From NCBI GenBank assembly GCA_003284445.1, contig QBVH01000005.1:1-64000 (forward strand): a stretch of 64,000 nt of DNA. The letters run 5' to 3'. A program made the translations under genes and the position numbers. The notes below the pieces were generated by a model, which had not been told where the DNA came from, did no database searches, and worked only from the letters and a program-made list of their open reading frames with translations. Numbering within the stretch: position 1 is the stretch's first letter; each line of letters opens with the position of its first letter. Source of the DNA: Prochlorococcus sp. AG-311-D23 (GTDB lineage: Bacteria > Cyanobacteriota > Cyanobacteriia > PCC-6307 > Cyanobiaceae). Positions 1 to 10,822 of this stretch are shown here, one piece after another.

Positions 1-194
1 CCCACTGCCATGTTTACATCTACAACACCATCCATCGCACTTGCGATTATGGGAATATCTCTCTTAATCCCACCGATTTCCCAGTTGGTTTTTGTGATTC
101 CAGGGTCAACTGTTCTTTCTCCTGGAACTAATGCAATTTCATCAATCCCGTAGGCTCTTCGAACAGTTTTGGTGCGACCTAGTTGAATATTCAC
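1..194 (-). CDS. GuaB3-like IMP dehydrogenase family protein (N-terminal part, runs off left edge)
   Basis: Reverse complement from a GTG at 192-194 reads MNIQLGRTKTVRRAYGIDEIALVPGERTVDPGITKTNWEIGGIKRDIPIIASAMDGVVDVNMAVG, typical of the cyanobacterial IMPDH-related family; divergent from gyrA. Confidence 0.85.
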   Translation of the reverse strand, partial: MNIQLGRTKTVRRAYGIDEIALVPGERTVDPGITKTNWEIGGIKRDIPIIASAMDGVVDVNMAV

Positions 195-447
195 ACCTAA
201 ATTTTGTAAGTTCTCGTCAAACTACCAACTGAAGTGCCAAATTGAGCAATTGTTGGGAATAGATAATCAAGATTTCGCTTGTTTTTCAGCTTTGCTAGTT
301 GATTTAGGAATGCTTTTATGGGCATTTATATCATTTTTTTGTAATTGTTGTTTTTGTTTGAGGTGATTTACTTTCAGATATATGGTTTTTCACTTTAAAA
401 GGTTTATTAATGCTCAGATGTTCTTATAATTGGTAAAACCTTTAAGT

Positions 448-1908
448 ATGGCTGATCCATTGGGACCTAATAGTACTGGTCCTGGGGAATCCGACGATCG
501 GATCATTCAGACTGACTTGAGAAACGAAATGTCGCGTTCCTACTTGGAATACGCGATGAGTGTGATTGTTGGGAGAGCTTTACCTGATTCAAGAGATGGA
601 CTTAAACCAGTTCATAGAAGGATTCTCTATGCGATGTATGAACTTGGACTAACCAGCGATAGGCCTTACAGGAAATGCGCACGTGTGGTTGGGGAAGTTT
701 TAGGTAAATTCCATCCTCATGGTGATACAGCCGTTTATGACGCCTTGGTCCGAATGGCTCAAGATTTTTCCATGCAGATGCCTTTAATTGATGGGCATGG
801 GAATTTTGGATCTGTTGACAATGATCCTCCTGCCGCAATGAGATATACAGAATCCAGATTACAATCTTTAACCACTGATAGCTTGCTTGAAGATATTGAA
901 TCTGAAACAGTTGATTTCGCAGATAACTTTGATGGATCTGTACAAGAACCAACAGTATTGCCGGCAAGAATTCCACAATTGTTATTAAATGGATCTTCTG
1001 GAATAGCTGTAGGTATGGCAACCAACATACCTCCACATAATTTGGTTGAATTGATTGATGGATTGATGGCTTTAATTTCTAATCCTGAGTTAGGAGAAAT
1101 AGAGTTAATGAATATAATTAAAGGTCCAGATTTTCCAACTGGTGGTCAAATACTTGGCAGGAGTGGAATTAAGGAAACATATCTTTCTGGTAGAGGTTCA
1201 ATCACCATGCGTGGAGTCGCTGAAATAGAAACAATTGAAAATCCAGGGAGACCAGATAGAGACGCAGTGATAATTACTGAACTTCCTTATCAAACAAATA
1301 AAGCAGGATTAATTGAACGAATTGCAGATATGGTTAACGATAAAAAACTTGAAGGTATTGCAGACATTAGAGATGAAAGTGATAGAGATGGTATGAGAAT
1401 TGTTGTTGAATTAAGAAGAGATTCTTATCCACAAGTTGTTTTAAATAATTTATTTAAACTTACTCCTTTGCAGACCAATTTTAGTGCAAATATGCTTGCA
1501 TTAGTTAATGGTGAGCCTATTATATTGTCACTTAGAAAGATGTTGCAAGTATTTTTAGATTTTAGAGTAGAAACTATTGAAAAAAGAACTAAATATCTCT
1601 TAAAGAAGGCAGAGGGCAGAGATCACATATTATTAGGATTATTATTAGCTTTAGATCAGCTAGATGAAATAATTAGTCTTATCAGATCAGCTTCAGATTC
1701 GGCTACTGCTAAACAGAAATTGCAAGAACTGCATGGCTTAACAGATATTCAGTCTGATGCTATTTTGCAGATGCAGTTAAGAAGGCTTACTGCTTTAGAG
1801 GCAGATAAGATAAGACTTGAACATGAGGATTTAGTTATAAAAATAATAGATTTAAAAGATATTTTGAATAAAAAAGAAAGGATATTTGAAATAATAAATA
1901 TTGAATAA
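448..1908 (+). CDS. gyrA: DNA gyrase subunit A, N-terminal segment (ends at an in-frame TAA; the ORF track starts at an upstream TTG, 430)
   Basis: [63 protein letters not shown]...[10 protein letters not shown], including the catalytic RYTE motif. Confidence 0.93.
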   Translation: MADPLGPNSTGPGESDDRIIQTDLRNEMSRSYLEYAMSVIVGRALPDSRDGLKPVHRRILYAMYELGLTSDRPYRKCARVVGEVLGKFHPHGDTAVYDALVRMAQDFSMQMPLIDGHGNFGSVDNDPPAAMRYTESRLQSLTTDSLLEDIESETVDFADNFDGSVQEPTVLPARIPQLLLNGSSGIAVGMATNIPPHNLVELIDGLMALISNPELGEIELMNIIKGPDFPTGGQILGRSGIKETYLSGRGSITMRGVAEIETIENPGRPDRDAVIITELPYQTNKAGLIERIADMVNDKKLEGIADIRDESDRDGMRIVVELRRDSYPQVVLNNLFKLTPLQTNFSANMLALVNGEPIILSLRKMLQVFLDFRVETIEKRTKYLLKKAEGRDHILLGLLLALDQLDEIISLIRSASDSATAKQKLQELHGLTDIQSDAILQMQLRRLTALEADKIRLEHEDLVIKIIDLKDILNKKERIFEIINIE

Positions 1909-3066
1909 AATGAAATAAAAGAAAAATATAATACCCCGAGAAGAACAGAGATTCTTGATCTTGGTGGAGGCCTTGAGGATATTGATTTAATTGCTAATGA
2001 AAGATCAGTTGTTTTGTTGACCGAGACAGGATATTTAAAGAGAATGCCTGTTAATGAATTTGAAGCAACAAGTCGAGGTACCAGAGGTAAAGCAGGAACG
2101 CGAAGCCAAGGAGAAGAAGAAGTGAAAAAATTTATTAGTTGTAATGATCATGACAGCCTCCTCCTTTTTAGTGATAGAGGCATTGCTTACGCTCTTCCTG
2201 CTTACAGAGTTCCTCAATGTAGTAGAACTGCAAAAGGTACTCCAATTGTTCAATTACTTCCAATTCCTAGGGAAGAAGCTATTACTTCATTGCTTTCTGT
2301 GAGTTCATTTGATGATGAAAATTATTTGTTGATGCTTACTAGGGGGGGATATATCAAAAGAACACCTCTTTCAGCTTTCAGCAAGATCAGAGCAAATGGA
2401 CTAATTGCAATAGGTTTAGAGGATGGTGATGCTTTGACTTGGGTTCGCCTGGCTGAGTCTGGAGATAGTGTTTTGATTGGTTCTAAAAATGGAATGACAA
2501 TCCATTTTAGATTAAATGACTCTGAATTACGTCCTTTAGGCAGATCAGCAAGAGGGGTTAAGTCAATGAATCTTAAGTCTGGAGATTCACTAGTAAGTAT
2601 GGATGTTTTGTCTACTGAGTTAGCTGATCACGTTGATAAAAGTGAAGAAGATGAACTACAGGATGAATCTTCTGAATCTGAAGGCCCTTGGGTACTTGTT
2701 GCCTCTGCAAGCGGACTAGGAAAAAGAGTTCCTATGACACAATTTCGTTTGCAAAAAAGAGCAGGAATGGGGCTAAGAGCCATAAAATTCAGAAAAGATG
2801 GAGATGAACTTGTAGGTTTAAGGGTTTTAGGTAAAGGAGAAGAATTATTATTAGTCAGTGAAAGAGGAGTAATTGTTAGAACCAGCGCAGATAAAATCTC
2901 TCAACAATCCAGAGCTGCAACTGGCGTAAGAATTCAGAAGCTTGATAATGGCGACAAGTTATCGGATGTTGTTTTAGTTCCTCCAGAACAAATTAATGAT
3001 GGTGATGAAAAAGAATCATCCACAACTAAGGAATCATTAAATACCGATCCAACTTCAAAAAATTGA
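1909..3066 (+). CDS. gyrA: DNA gyrase subunit A, C-terminal segment (same reading frame as 448-1908, after the TAA; first TTG at 2014)
   Basis: Frame continues NEIKEKYNTPRRTEILDLGGGLEDIDLIANERSVVLLTETGYLKRM...SRGTRGKAGTR... (GyrA beta-pinwheel repeats). 2014-430=1584 is divisible by 3, so it is the same frame. Confidence 0.9.
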   Translation, partial: NEIKEKYNTPRRTEILDLGGGLEDIDLIANERSVVLLTETGYLKRMPVNEFEATSRGTRGKAGTRSQGEEEVKKFISCNDHDSLLLFSDRGIAYALPAYRVPQCSRTAKGTPIVQLLPIPREEAITSLLSVSSFDDENYLLMLTRGGYIKRTPLSAFSKIRANGLIAIGLEDGDALTWVRLAESGDSVLIGSKNGMTIHFRLNDSELRPLGRSARGVKSMNLKSGDSLVSMDVLSTELADHVDKSEEDELQDESSESEGPWVLVASASGLGKRVPMTQFRLQKRAGMGLRAIKFRKDGDELVGLRVLGKGEELLLVSERGVIVRTSADKISQQSRAATGVRIQKLDNGDKLSDVVLVPPEQINDGDEKESSTTKESLNTDPTSKN

Positions 3067-4307
3067 AATTGAAGAATGTCGCTGATGTATTAGTTTTGGG
3101 TGCAGGACCAGCTGCTCTTTGCATCGCAGCTGAGTTGGTTCAACACGGACTTGATGTTCAGGCAATAGCTTCTAAGTCTCCTTTAGAACCTTGGCCCAAT
3201 ACTTATGGGATCTGGGCCTCTGAACTTGAGTCTTTAAATATGCAAGAATTATTGAAATATAGATGGAATGATACTGTTAGTTTTTTTGGAGATGGATTAA
3301 GTAAAAACGGTGATAATTGTACAAATCATTTTCTTGATTATGGCCTCTTTAATTCAATTAATTTTCAAGAGGCTCTTCTTGATAGATGCAATGGACTTTC
3401 TTGGCAACTAGAAACTGTCAAAAATATTGATTTTAGTGTAAGAGAGACTGTTGTTATTTGTACTTCTGGCAAAAAATATGTTGCTAGGCTCGTTATTGAT
3501 GCAAGTGGTTATAAAACTCCTTTTATCAGGAGGCCGAAGCATGATCAAATAGCTAAGCAAGCGGCCTATGGGGTGGTTGGTAAATTTAGTTCTGCCCCTG
3601 TAAAGAAAAATCGTTTTGTATTGATGGATTTTAGATCAGACCATTTAAATGCCAACGAATTAGAGGAGCCACCTTCTTTTCTATATGCGATGGACCTTGG
3701 CGATGGAAGTTATTTTGTAGAAGAAACATCTTTGGCGTGTGCACCACCAATTTCATTTGAATCATTAAAAGCGAGATTAAATTTACGTCTATCTAACAAA
3801 GGTATTCGAATTGACGAAATCTTCCATGAAGAACATTGTCTTTTCCCGATGAACTTACCATTACCTTATCGAGATCAACCCCTTTTGGCCTTTGGAGGCT
3901 CGGCCAGCATGGTTCATCCTGCTTCGGGATATCTTGTTGGATCCCTTTTAAGGAGAGCACCCTCATTAGCAAGCGAAATAGCAAAAGTAATTAAAAAAGA
4001 TCCTCTGATGCCTACATCTCAGATAGCCATAAGAGGATGGAAAACTCTATGGACATCTGAATTAATTCAAAGACATCGTCTTTATCAGTTTGGACTTCAA
4101 AGACTAATGAGCTTTGACGAAACCTTGTTAAGGTCTTTTTTCGAAACTTTTTTTAAATTACCTAAAAAAGATTGGTTCGGATATTTAACTAATACGCTTC
4201 CTTTGCCAAGACTGTTTATTGTTATGCTCAAATTATTTTATATCGCCCCATCCAAAGTCAGATTGGGAATGATTGGTTTCCTGATAAACAAGAGAGAAAA
4301 AATTTAG
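3063..4307 (+). CDS. Lycopene cyclase (CrtL type; beta versus epsilon not resolved)
   Basis: 414 aa; N-terminal Rossmann motif VLVLGAGPAALCIAAEL, plus NTYGIWASELE and FGGSASMVHPASGYLVGSLLRRAP typical of CrtL cyclases; TTG start overlaps the gyrA stop. Confidence 0.85.
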   Translation: MKLKNVADVLVLGAGPAALCIAAELVQHGLDVQAIASKSPLEPWPNTYGIWASELESLNMQELLKYRWNDTVSFFGDGLSKNGDNCTNHFLDYGLFNSINFQEALLDRCNGLSWQLETVKNIDFSVRETVVICTSGKKYVARLVIDASGYKTPFIRRPKHDQIAKQAAYGVVGKFSSAPVKKNRFVLMDFRSDHLNANELEEPPSFLYAMDLGDGSYFVEETSLACAPPISFESLKARLNLRLSNKGIRIDEIFHEEHCLFPMNLPLPYRDQPLLAFGGSASMVHPASGYLVGSLLRRAPSLASEIAKVIKKDPLMPTSQIAIRGWKTLWTSELIQRHRLYQFGLQRLMSFDETLLRSFFETFFKLPKKDWFGYLTNTLPLPRLFIVMLKLFYIAPSKVRLGMIGFLINKREKI

Positions 4308-5869
4308 CTTTTCTTTTTCCAATCAATAACAGAAATTAAAGGAAATATGCAATCCTCTCTTTCTATTTCCTTAAGAATTTTTTCATTGATAATTTTATTA
4401 TCTTTTAATGCATTAATTAACATCCAAAATCTTTTTAGATGCAAATTTATTCTTTCTCTTGCCAGCTCGGTGGTAGTTCCAGCATTAAGAATGAAACTCC
4501 AGTCTGAAGACTGACATAGTAAAAGTTCTCTTCCAGCTTGATTGATGATTTTAATATTCGATTCTTCTATTAAACCCTCGGAACAAATATCTACCATTGC
4601 TCTTCCCGCTTTACTCCATTCATTAACAATCCATGCATTTGATTTGTTTAACCAATAATTATGAAAACCACCTTGTCCCCAACTAGATGGAGAAGGATTG
4701 CATAATTGGATTTTGGGTGTCAATTGAAGAGACTCCTTTAAAGTAATTAATTTAATACCCTCTTTTTTTGATTTGATAAATAAATGGGATAGGAATTTCG
4801 GGCCTTCAAACCACCAATGACCAAAAAGTTCTGCATCAAAAGGAGCGATTAATAATGGCTCTATTTGCATTGATTTTTCAAGCTTTATCAGTTGTTTCTT
4901 TCTTTCCTTTAAATAATTATCTGCATCTTTTTCAACACTTGCATTTGCCGCTGCTGGGTCATATCTTTGTTTATTTTCTAAAGATGTATTTTGAGATGTA
5001 ATTTTAAATAATTTGATCCCTAATGGCCTTTTTTCCTTGATTCCTATCTTTTTTAGGCTCTCTATTGATAAATCCCAGCCTAAGTCCCTATGAAATTCTC
5101 TGTAGTTTGGATTGCCTGGGTAGCCGTCCCTTGATGACCATACTGGAAGAGTTGATTCACTATCTCTACCAAAAAAAGCTACTCCTTTTCTTGTGCAAAT
5201 CGGAGCATACAGACCATATCTTGGCCTTGGATCTGCATTCAACAAGCCATGACCATCAAGAACTGCATATCTCAATCCTGATTCAGCCATTAATTCATCT
5301 AAGCCTTCATAATATGCACATTCAGGCAACCAAATACCCAATGGAGCGATCATAAAAAGACGCTTATGTTCAGTTATTGCTGTTTTTAATTGAGCCCTTA
5401 CGGCTTCAGGATTTTCTCTTAAAAGAGGTAGATATCCATGCGTGGCTGCACAAGTAAGAATATCAATCACTTCTGATATTTGTAATTTTTTAAATCTTCC
5501 TATAAGGTCTCCCTTACAACTCTTCCAGCTTTCTAGTTGCCGTTTTAAGTGGTCTTTAAGATGTAGAACTGCTTTTATGCTGTCGGTCTCTAATGTATTC
5601 AGAACTTCTAATCTTATAGCTACCCATTCTTCAAATCGATTTTTTAATACTTCATCTCCCAAAAGCGAAAGTAATGTAGGAGATAATCCTATTGTAATCT
5701 TAGGTTCCTGATCTTTTGATCTAGAGGCATTTTCAAGTGTTTCTAAAAGTGGTAAATAACATTCCGCTAAAGCTTGAAAGAACCAGTCCTCCTCTAAGGA
5801 ACCAGGTTCTTCTGCTCTTACGTAAGGTAGATGGGCATGCAGGACTATGGCGAGATGGCCTTTAGTCAT
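4304..5869 (-). CDS. Glycoside hydrolase family 57 / DUF1957-type alpha-glucan branching enzyme
   Basis: 521 aa; MTKGHLAIVLHAHLPYVR..., WLPECAYYEG, APFDAELFGHWWFEGP signatures. Confidence 0.85.
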   Translation of the reverse strand: MTKGHLAIVLHAHLPYVRAEEPGSLEEDWFFQALAECYLPLLETLENASRSKDQEPKITIGLSPTLLSLLGDEVLKNRFEEWVAIRLEVLNTLETDSIKAVLHLKDHLKRQLESWKSCKGDLIGRFKKLQISEVIDILTCAATHGYLPLLRENPEAVRAQLKTAITEHKRLFMIAPLGIWLPECAYYEGLDELMAESGLRYAVLDGHGLLNADPRPRYGLYAPICTRKGVAFFGRDSESTLPVWSSRDGYPGNPNYREFHRDLGWDLSIESLKKIGIKEKRPLGIKLFKITSQNTSLENKQRYDPAAANASVEKDADNYLKERKKQLIKLEKSMQIEPLLIAPFDAELFGHWWFEGPKFLSHLFIKSKKEGIKLITLKESLQLTPKIQLCNPSPSSWGQGGFHNYWLNKSNAWIVNEWSKAGRAMVDICSEGLIEESNIKIINQAGRELLLCQSSDWSFILNAGTTTELARERINLHLKRFWMLINALKDNKIINEKILKEIEREDCIFPLISVIDWKKKS

Positions 5870-5994
5870 TAAAACTCCCAGATTGTTGGATTTGATCCTT
5901 GGATACTTATACTCTTCAACAGCACAAGAAAAGATAAACTTTAAGTTATAATCTAATACTAGTAAAATTATATACTTTAAATATTGAATTAATT

Positions 5995-6066
5995 GTAATT
6001 TTTATTTGAATTTTATTTTAAATCAACAGTGTAATTTTTATTAGAATTTTATATTAAATCAACAGT
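5995..6066. repeat. Two-copy tandem repeat of a 36-bp AT-rich unit
   Basis: GTAATTTTTATTTGAATTTTATTTTAAATCAACAGT followed directly by GTAATTTTTATTAGAATTTTATATTAAATCAACAGT (34/36 identical). Confidence 0.9.
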
Positions 6067-6209
6067 TTTAGTTATTATATAATTATAAAAAGATAAACTA
6101 AATAGTTAGGAACGTAATAATCTTTGCAGAAAATTAAGAGAAATATACTATAATTGACTCAATTCAAATAGATCTTAATCAGGTCTGATTATCTTTATAT
6201 ATTCATGCT

Positions 6210-7835
6210 ATGGCCAAAGATCCGGGCCGAGTTTTAATTTTTGACACAACGTTAAGGGATGGTGAGCAATCTCCTGGAGCAAGTCTTAATTTAGAAGAAA
6301 AGTTAGCTATCGCACAACAATTAGCAAGATTAGGAGTTGATGTTATTGAGGCAGGATTCCCTTTCGCTAGCCCTGGCGATTTCGCTGCAGTTCAGAAAAT
6401 AGCTGAGAATGTAGGAGGAGAGGAAGGACCTATTATTTGCGGACTATCAAGAGCCTCAAAACCTGATATCAAAGCTTGTGCCGATGCGATTGCTCCAGCC
6501 CCAAAAAAAAGGATTCATACCTTCATTGCAACCAGTGATATACATCTTGAACATAAATTAAGGAAATCCCGAAAAGAAGTACTTGATATAGTTCCAGACA
6601 TGGTTTGCTATGCAAAAAGTTTTGTTGATGATGTTGAATTTTCATGTGAAGATGCCGCAAGAAGTGATTTAGATTTTCTGTACGAAGTAATAGAATCAGC
6701 CATATCCTCAGGAGCTAATACCATAAATATTCCAGATACAGTTGGTTATACAACCCCTTCTGAATTTGGAGATTTGATATTAAATATCAACAAAAATGTT
6801 CCAAATATCAATGAGGCAGTTCTATCTGTACATGGTCACAATGACTTAGGACTTGCTGTCGCAAACTTCCTTGAGGCTGTAAAGAATGGAGCCAGACAAC
6901 TTGAATGTACCATTAACGGAATAGGAGAGAGAGCAGGTAATGCTGCTTTAGAAGAATTAATTATGGCTCTTCATGTAAGAAGATCATATTTTAATCCGTT
7001 TTTTGGCAGGCCTCCTGAATCCCCTACTCCTTTAACAGCGGTTAGGACAGAGGAGATAACTAAGTCCTCTCGTTTGGTTTCCAATTTGACTGGGATGGTA
7101 GTCCAACCGAACAAAGCAATTGTTGGAGCAAACGCTTTTGCTCATGAATCTGGAATACACCAAGATGGAGTATTGAAAAATAGGCTTACATACGAAATTA
7201 TCGATGCAAAAACAGTAGGGTTGTCTGACAATAAGATTTCTTTAGGAAAATTAAGTGGTAGGAGTGCTGTTCGAGCAAGATTAGAAGACCTTGGATATGA
7301 TTTAAATAGAGAAGATCTTAATGACGCTTTCGCTAGATTTAAAGATTTAGCCGATAGAAAAAGAGAAATAACAGATCGTGATTTAGAGGCCATTGTTAGT
7401 GAACAAGTTCAACTGCCTGAAGCATTATTCCAATTGAAATTGGTCCAAGTAAGCTGTGGAACTTCTTTACTGCCAACTGCAACAGTAACTGTTGTTGGAG
7501 AAGATGGAGAGGAGAAGACCTCCGTCTCTCTTGGTACAGGTCCTGTTGATGCAGTAGTCCAAGCTTTGGATTCCTTAACAGATGAACCTAATGAATTAAT
7601 TGAATTCTCTGTAAAGTCAGTTACTGAGGGGATAGATGCTTTGGGTGAAGTTACTATTAGAATAAGAAGAGATGGAAATCTATTCTCTGGCCATTCTGCA
7701 GATACTGACGTTGTTGTTGCAGCGGCTCAAGCATACATAAATGCGCTTAATAGATTAGTAGCTTCTCAGGGAAGGAAATCCATTCATTCACAAGATGATG
7801 ATTTGGCTAAGGTATGTAAAAAATGGATTAAATAA
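6210..7835 (+). CDS. leuA: 2-isopropylmalate synthase
   Basis: 541 aa; [56 protein letters not shown]. Confidence 0.97.
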   Translation: MAKDPGRVLIFDTTLRDGEQSPGASLNLEEKLAIAQQLARLGVDVIEAGFPFASPGDFAAVQKIAENVGGEEGPIICGLSRASKPDIKACADAIAPAPKKRIHTFIATSDIHLEHKLRKSRKEVLDIVPDMVCYAKSFVDDVEFSCEDAARSDLDFLYEVIESAISSGANTINIPDTVGYTTPSEFGDLILNINKNVPNINEAVLSVHGHNDLGLAVANFLEAVKNGARQLECTINGIGERAGNAALEELIMALHVRRSYFNPFFGRPPESPTPLTAVRTEEITKSSRLVSNLTGMVVQPNKAIVGANAFAHESGIHQDGVLKNRLTYEIIDAKTVGLSDNKISLGKLSGRSAVRARLEDLGYDLNREDLNDAFARFKDLADRKREITDRDLEAIVSEQVQLPEALFQLKLVQVSCGTSLLPTATVTVVGEDGEEKTSVSLGTGPVDAVVQALDSLTDEPNELIEFSVKSVTEGIDALGEVTIRIRRDGNLFSGHSADTDVVVAAAQAYINALNRLVASQGRKSIHSQDDDLAKVCKKWIK

Positions 7836-7949
7836 CTAGCTTTCATAAAATGTGTTTTTAAAAGTTTCCGTAAATTTTTTTAGTTAATTCGCATTAATCC
7901 ATAAACCATTGTTTATTATGTGATGTGACGATTAGATATGCGCACATAA

Positions 7950-8189
7950 ATGGCTTTAAAAAGAAATCTTTACCGACTTATAGGACTTGATGGAATCCCC
8001 CATCACGTACTAGATGCGCCCTATGAAAGTATCGATGCAGCACTTAAAGCCGCAAAGTTGTGGTCCGCTGGTCAAGGGTTGAGTTGCACAATCAAAGATA
8101 GAGGCATTGGCGTACAAGTTCTTGCAGGAAATGGAACATGGAGAACCGTTTGTTATCCAACTAATTGTTTGCAACCTTCTCTCGCGTAA
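7950..8189 (+). CDS. Conserved hypothetical protein (79 aa)
   Basis: Complete short ORF, cyanobacterial-like; no recognised domain. Confidence 0.65.
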   Translation: MALKRNLYRLIGLDGIPHHVLDAPYESIDAALKAAKLWSAGQGLSCTIKDRGIGVQVLAGNGTWRTVCYPTNCLQPSLA

Positions 8190-8254
8190 ATTAAATTATT
8201 AATATCGAACTTATGATTTTTTTTAAGAGAATAATTCTTTAAGGGGATTCAAAA

Positions 8255-8632
8255 ATGCGCGGCTACTGGACGCTTTCTTGGTTTGGTTTGATCTCAAATA
8301 CACTTGCGATACCTTTTATTGCATATGTGGTTGGATCAGGCCCACCCCTTCAAGCAGCCAATATCACTCTAGCTATTAGTCTAGCTTGGCCATCTGCCGT
8401 GACTGGAATTGTTGCTTCAGCAGGTCTCTTTGCTCAAAGAGGATGGGGTGTGATTTTATCAATAGTTGCTTTGTCAATGACTCTTTCAGGAACTTTGCCT
8501 TATGGCATAATCAGGCTAATTAAAGTGAATGATATTTTTGGGATAAGTGGCTTGTCATTGCTAATAGCTTTGCTTAATTTAATAGCCTTAATATATTGGT
8601 GTAGAAGAGGCCATAGAAGAATAAGGCTCTAG
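8255..8632 (+). CDS. Hypothetical multi-pass membrane protein (125 aa)
   Basis: Several hydrophobic segments: TLSWFGLISNTLAIPFIAYVVG, WPSAVTGIVASAGLFA, GVILSIVALSMTLSG, LSLLIALLNLIALIYW. Confidence 0.65.
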   Translation: MRGYWTLSWFGLISNTLAIPFIAYVVGSGPPLQAANITLAISLAWPSAVTGIVASAGLFAQRGWGVILSIVALSMTLSGTLPYGIIRLIKVNDIFGISGLSLLIALLNLIALIYWCRRGHRRIRL

Positions 8633-8666
8633 CTAATGTTGAAGATTCCCTGAAGTCTTTTCATTT

Positions 8667-10754
8667 TTATCTTGAGTTGAAGCTGGGGTATTTTAATCGT
8701 CTGTGACGCATTCTCCTCCAAACAGAGACAAAAGCTCTAAGTATTATTTCTATTTCTGCTCTCGTTAAACTACTTTCTTTTAATTGGCCATCAATCTGAC
8801 GAGATTGAATTATTTTTCTAACTGTTTTGCAAGCCTCTTTGTCTGAAGAGGAAGAGTCCAGAGCTCTTAACGCTGCTTCGCAGCCATCTGCAAGCATGAG
8901 TATTCCAGTTTCTTTTGAATGAGGAATAGGTCCTTTATATCTGAAACGTTTTTCAGAGGCTGATGGATCACTTTCTCTAGCTTTATGAAGAAAATATCCC
9001 ATCTTTAAAGTACCTTGATGTTCTGGGATGAAATCAGCAATAGGTGATGGAAGTCGGTATTTCCTCGCAAGCTTTAATCCTTCATCTACATGGGCTTGAA
9101 GAATGTCGGCACTTCTATATGGGTTTTTTATTTCGTCGTGTGGGTTTATTCCATCTTTCTGATTTTCAATAAACCAATTAGGAGCATGCAATTTACCTAC
9201 ATCATGGTAAAGAGCTCCAGTTCTTATTAAGTCAACATCAGCACCTATTACTCTTGCTCCTTCCTCGGCGAGGCTCAAAATTGTTAAAGTATGTTCAAAT
9301 GTTCCTGGTGCTTCTCTAGATAATCTGCGAAGTAAAGGACGTTCTTGATCAGCAAGTTCCATTAATCTTGCTCTAGTAAGTAATCCAAATGTATTTTCTA
9401 AGATTGGTATAATTAATATTGTTACCATTAATATTGAACTAATAATAAGTGTCTCCTTTAAAAGAGAATTAGGATCAATAGATAGATTGTTAAATTCTAT
9501 ATTTTCATCCCTAATTAACTGATTAAGAATAAACCATTGCCCTAATAATGCACCAAAAGGTATAAATAGAGCTATTTGAAGAACCTGTGCCCTGCTTCTC
9601 ATCCTTCTTCCTAAAAATGCAATAAATGCACCAGCGATACTTGCGATTAATAGTTTAACTTCACTTGATCCAGTAAGAGGTAATGGCCAAATCAGGCTAG
9701 CAGCAGCCATCCAAGTTAATGATGTTACCGTACCTATTCCTTGTGAAAGAAGTAATGTGGGAGGTAATAATAACTGCATAGGACTTGCTAGCGGTCCAAG
9801 CCAGTCTTTTGTTATTTGAACTACGAATAACAAGGCTAAAGATAGTAGACCATGTCTAGCCTGAAGCCTAGGCTTTTCTCTTCTCATAATCATAAGAAGT
9901 AATCCACAACTTCCCATAGATTCCGAGAATCTTATTAACCATTTTAAGGGTCTGGGACTCCGACTTACTTTGTTAAAATGTTCTAAGATATCAAACTCTT
10001 GTGAAGTTATTTGCTTCCCTTTTTTTGATATTATACTGCCCTCTTTAACATTGATTGTTTTTATACCTTCTTGGTAGATTAGATTTTCGAGTAATATATT
10101 GGTTTTGAGTTTATCAACTTTTAAATTACTTTTTTGATGAAAACTACTAGATAATATTTTTGCACCTAATGATCTATTTGGAGAATCTTTCTCACCTAGA
10201 TCTATTAATTGAAGTGAAGAGGCTTCATTAAGTTGATCAAGTGCAAGTGTATTAATAATTCCCTGAGAAAGCATTTTCTGTGAAACATTTTTTATCTCTT
10301 CTTTCCATTCTTTCCATTCATTATCTGTAACATTAATTATCCAAGCTTTCTCTGGATTGGTTAAAATAATTTCGTTTAAATCTATTTCAGAATTGTTATC
10401 CTTAAGGGTGCGAAGTATATTGATTTTCTTAAAAACAGTCTTTTGTAAATTATTTGATTTATTATTATCTATTGATTGAACAAAACTTTCTTTCAAGCCT
10501 TGTTTCTTTTCTTTTAAATCCGTTGTATCTATTACCTTTGCATCTCTAGGGGCTATTACATTGACTTGAGCAATATCTCCTGGTTTGAGATCGGGAACAG
10601 CAAGTAACTTATAACTTGAAAATATTGCTATTAATAGACAGACCATTAGTAGACCTAACTTGTCAGTGGCTGACCATCGAAGTATTGGACGTCTGGGAGA
10701 TTGACTCCCTAACCATATCCTCCATATTTTTTGTGGACTGGGTAATTTAGCCAA
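8667..10754 (-). CDS. 7TM-HD family membrane HD phosphohydrolase (PgpH-like, putative c-di-AMP phosphodiesterase)
   Basis: 695 aa; extracellular-type N-terminal region, TM block, then TFEHTLTILSLAEEGARVIGADVDLIRTGALYHDVGKLHAPNWFIENQ, HD/HDIG domain. Confidence 0.9.
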   Translation of the reverse strand: MAKLPSPQKIWRIWLGSQSPRRPILRWSATDKLGLLMVCLLIAIFSSYKLLAVPDLKPGDIAQVNVIAPRDAKVIDTTDLKEKKQGLKESFVQSIDNNKSNNLQKTVFKKINILRTLKDNNSEIDLNEIILTNPEKAWIINVTDNEWKEWKEEIKNVSQKMLSQGIINTLALDQLNEASSLQLIDLGEKDSPNRSLGAKILSSSFHQKSNLKVDKLKTNILLENLIYQEGIKTINVKEGSIISKKGKQITSQEFDILEHFNKVSRSPRPLKWLIRFSESMGSCGLLLMIMRREKPRLQARHGLLSLALLFVVQITKDWLGPLASPMQLLLPPTLLLSQGIGTVTSLTWMAAASLIWPLPLTGSSEVKLLIASIAGAFIAFLGRRMRSRAQVLQIALFIPFGALLGQWFILNQLIRDENIEFNNLSIDPNSLLKETLIISSILMVTILIIPILENTFGLLTRARLMELADQERPLLRRLSREAPGTFEHTLTILSLAEEGARVIGADVDLIRTGALYHDVGKLHAPNWFIENQKDGINPHDEIKNPYRSADILQAHVDEGLKLARKYRLPSPIADFIPEHQGTLKMGYFLHKARESDPSASEKRFRYKGPIPHSKETGILMLADGCEAALRALDSSSSDKEACKTVRKIIQSRQIDGQLKESSLTRAEIEIILRAFVSVWRRMRHRRLKYPSFNSR

Positions 10755-10822
10755 AGAGTTTTTCTCCTAACCTGACGTTAGGTTTAATGCGTTGATTAAT
10801 TGAAATTGTATTCATTTTATTT

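Noticed and set aside
602-1036. 144-aa and 89-aa minus-strand ORFs inside gyrA
   Set aside because: They lie fully antisense to well-conserved gyrA codons with no recognisable domain.
5065-5711. Plus-strand ORFs inside the GH57 gene
   Set aside because: Shadow ORFs opposite an intact, recognisable 521-aa protein.
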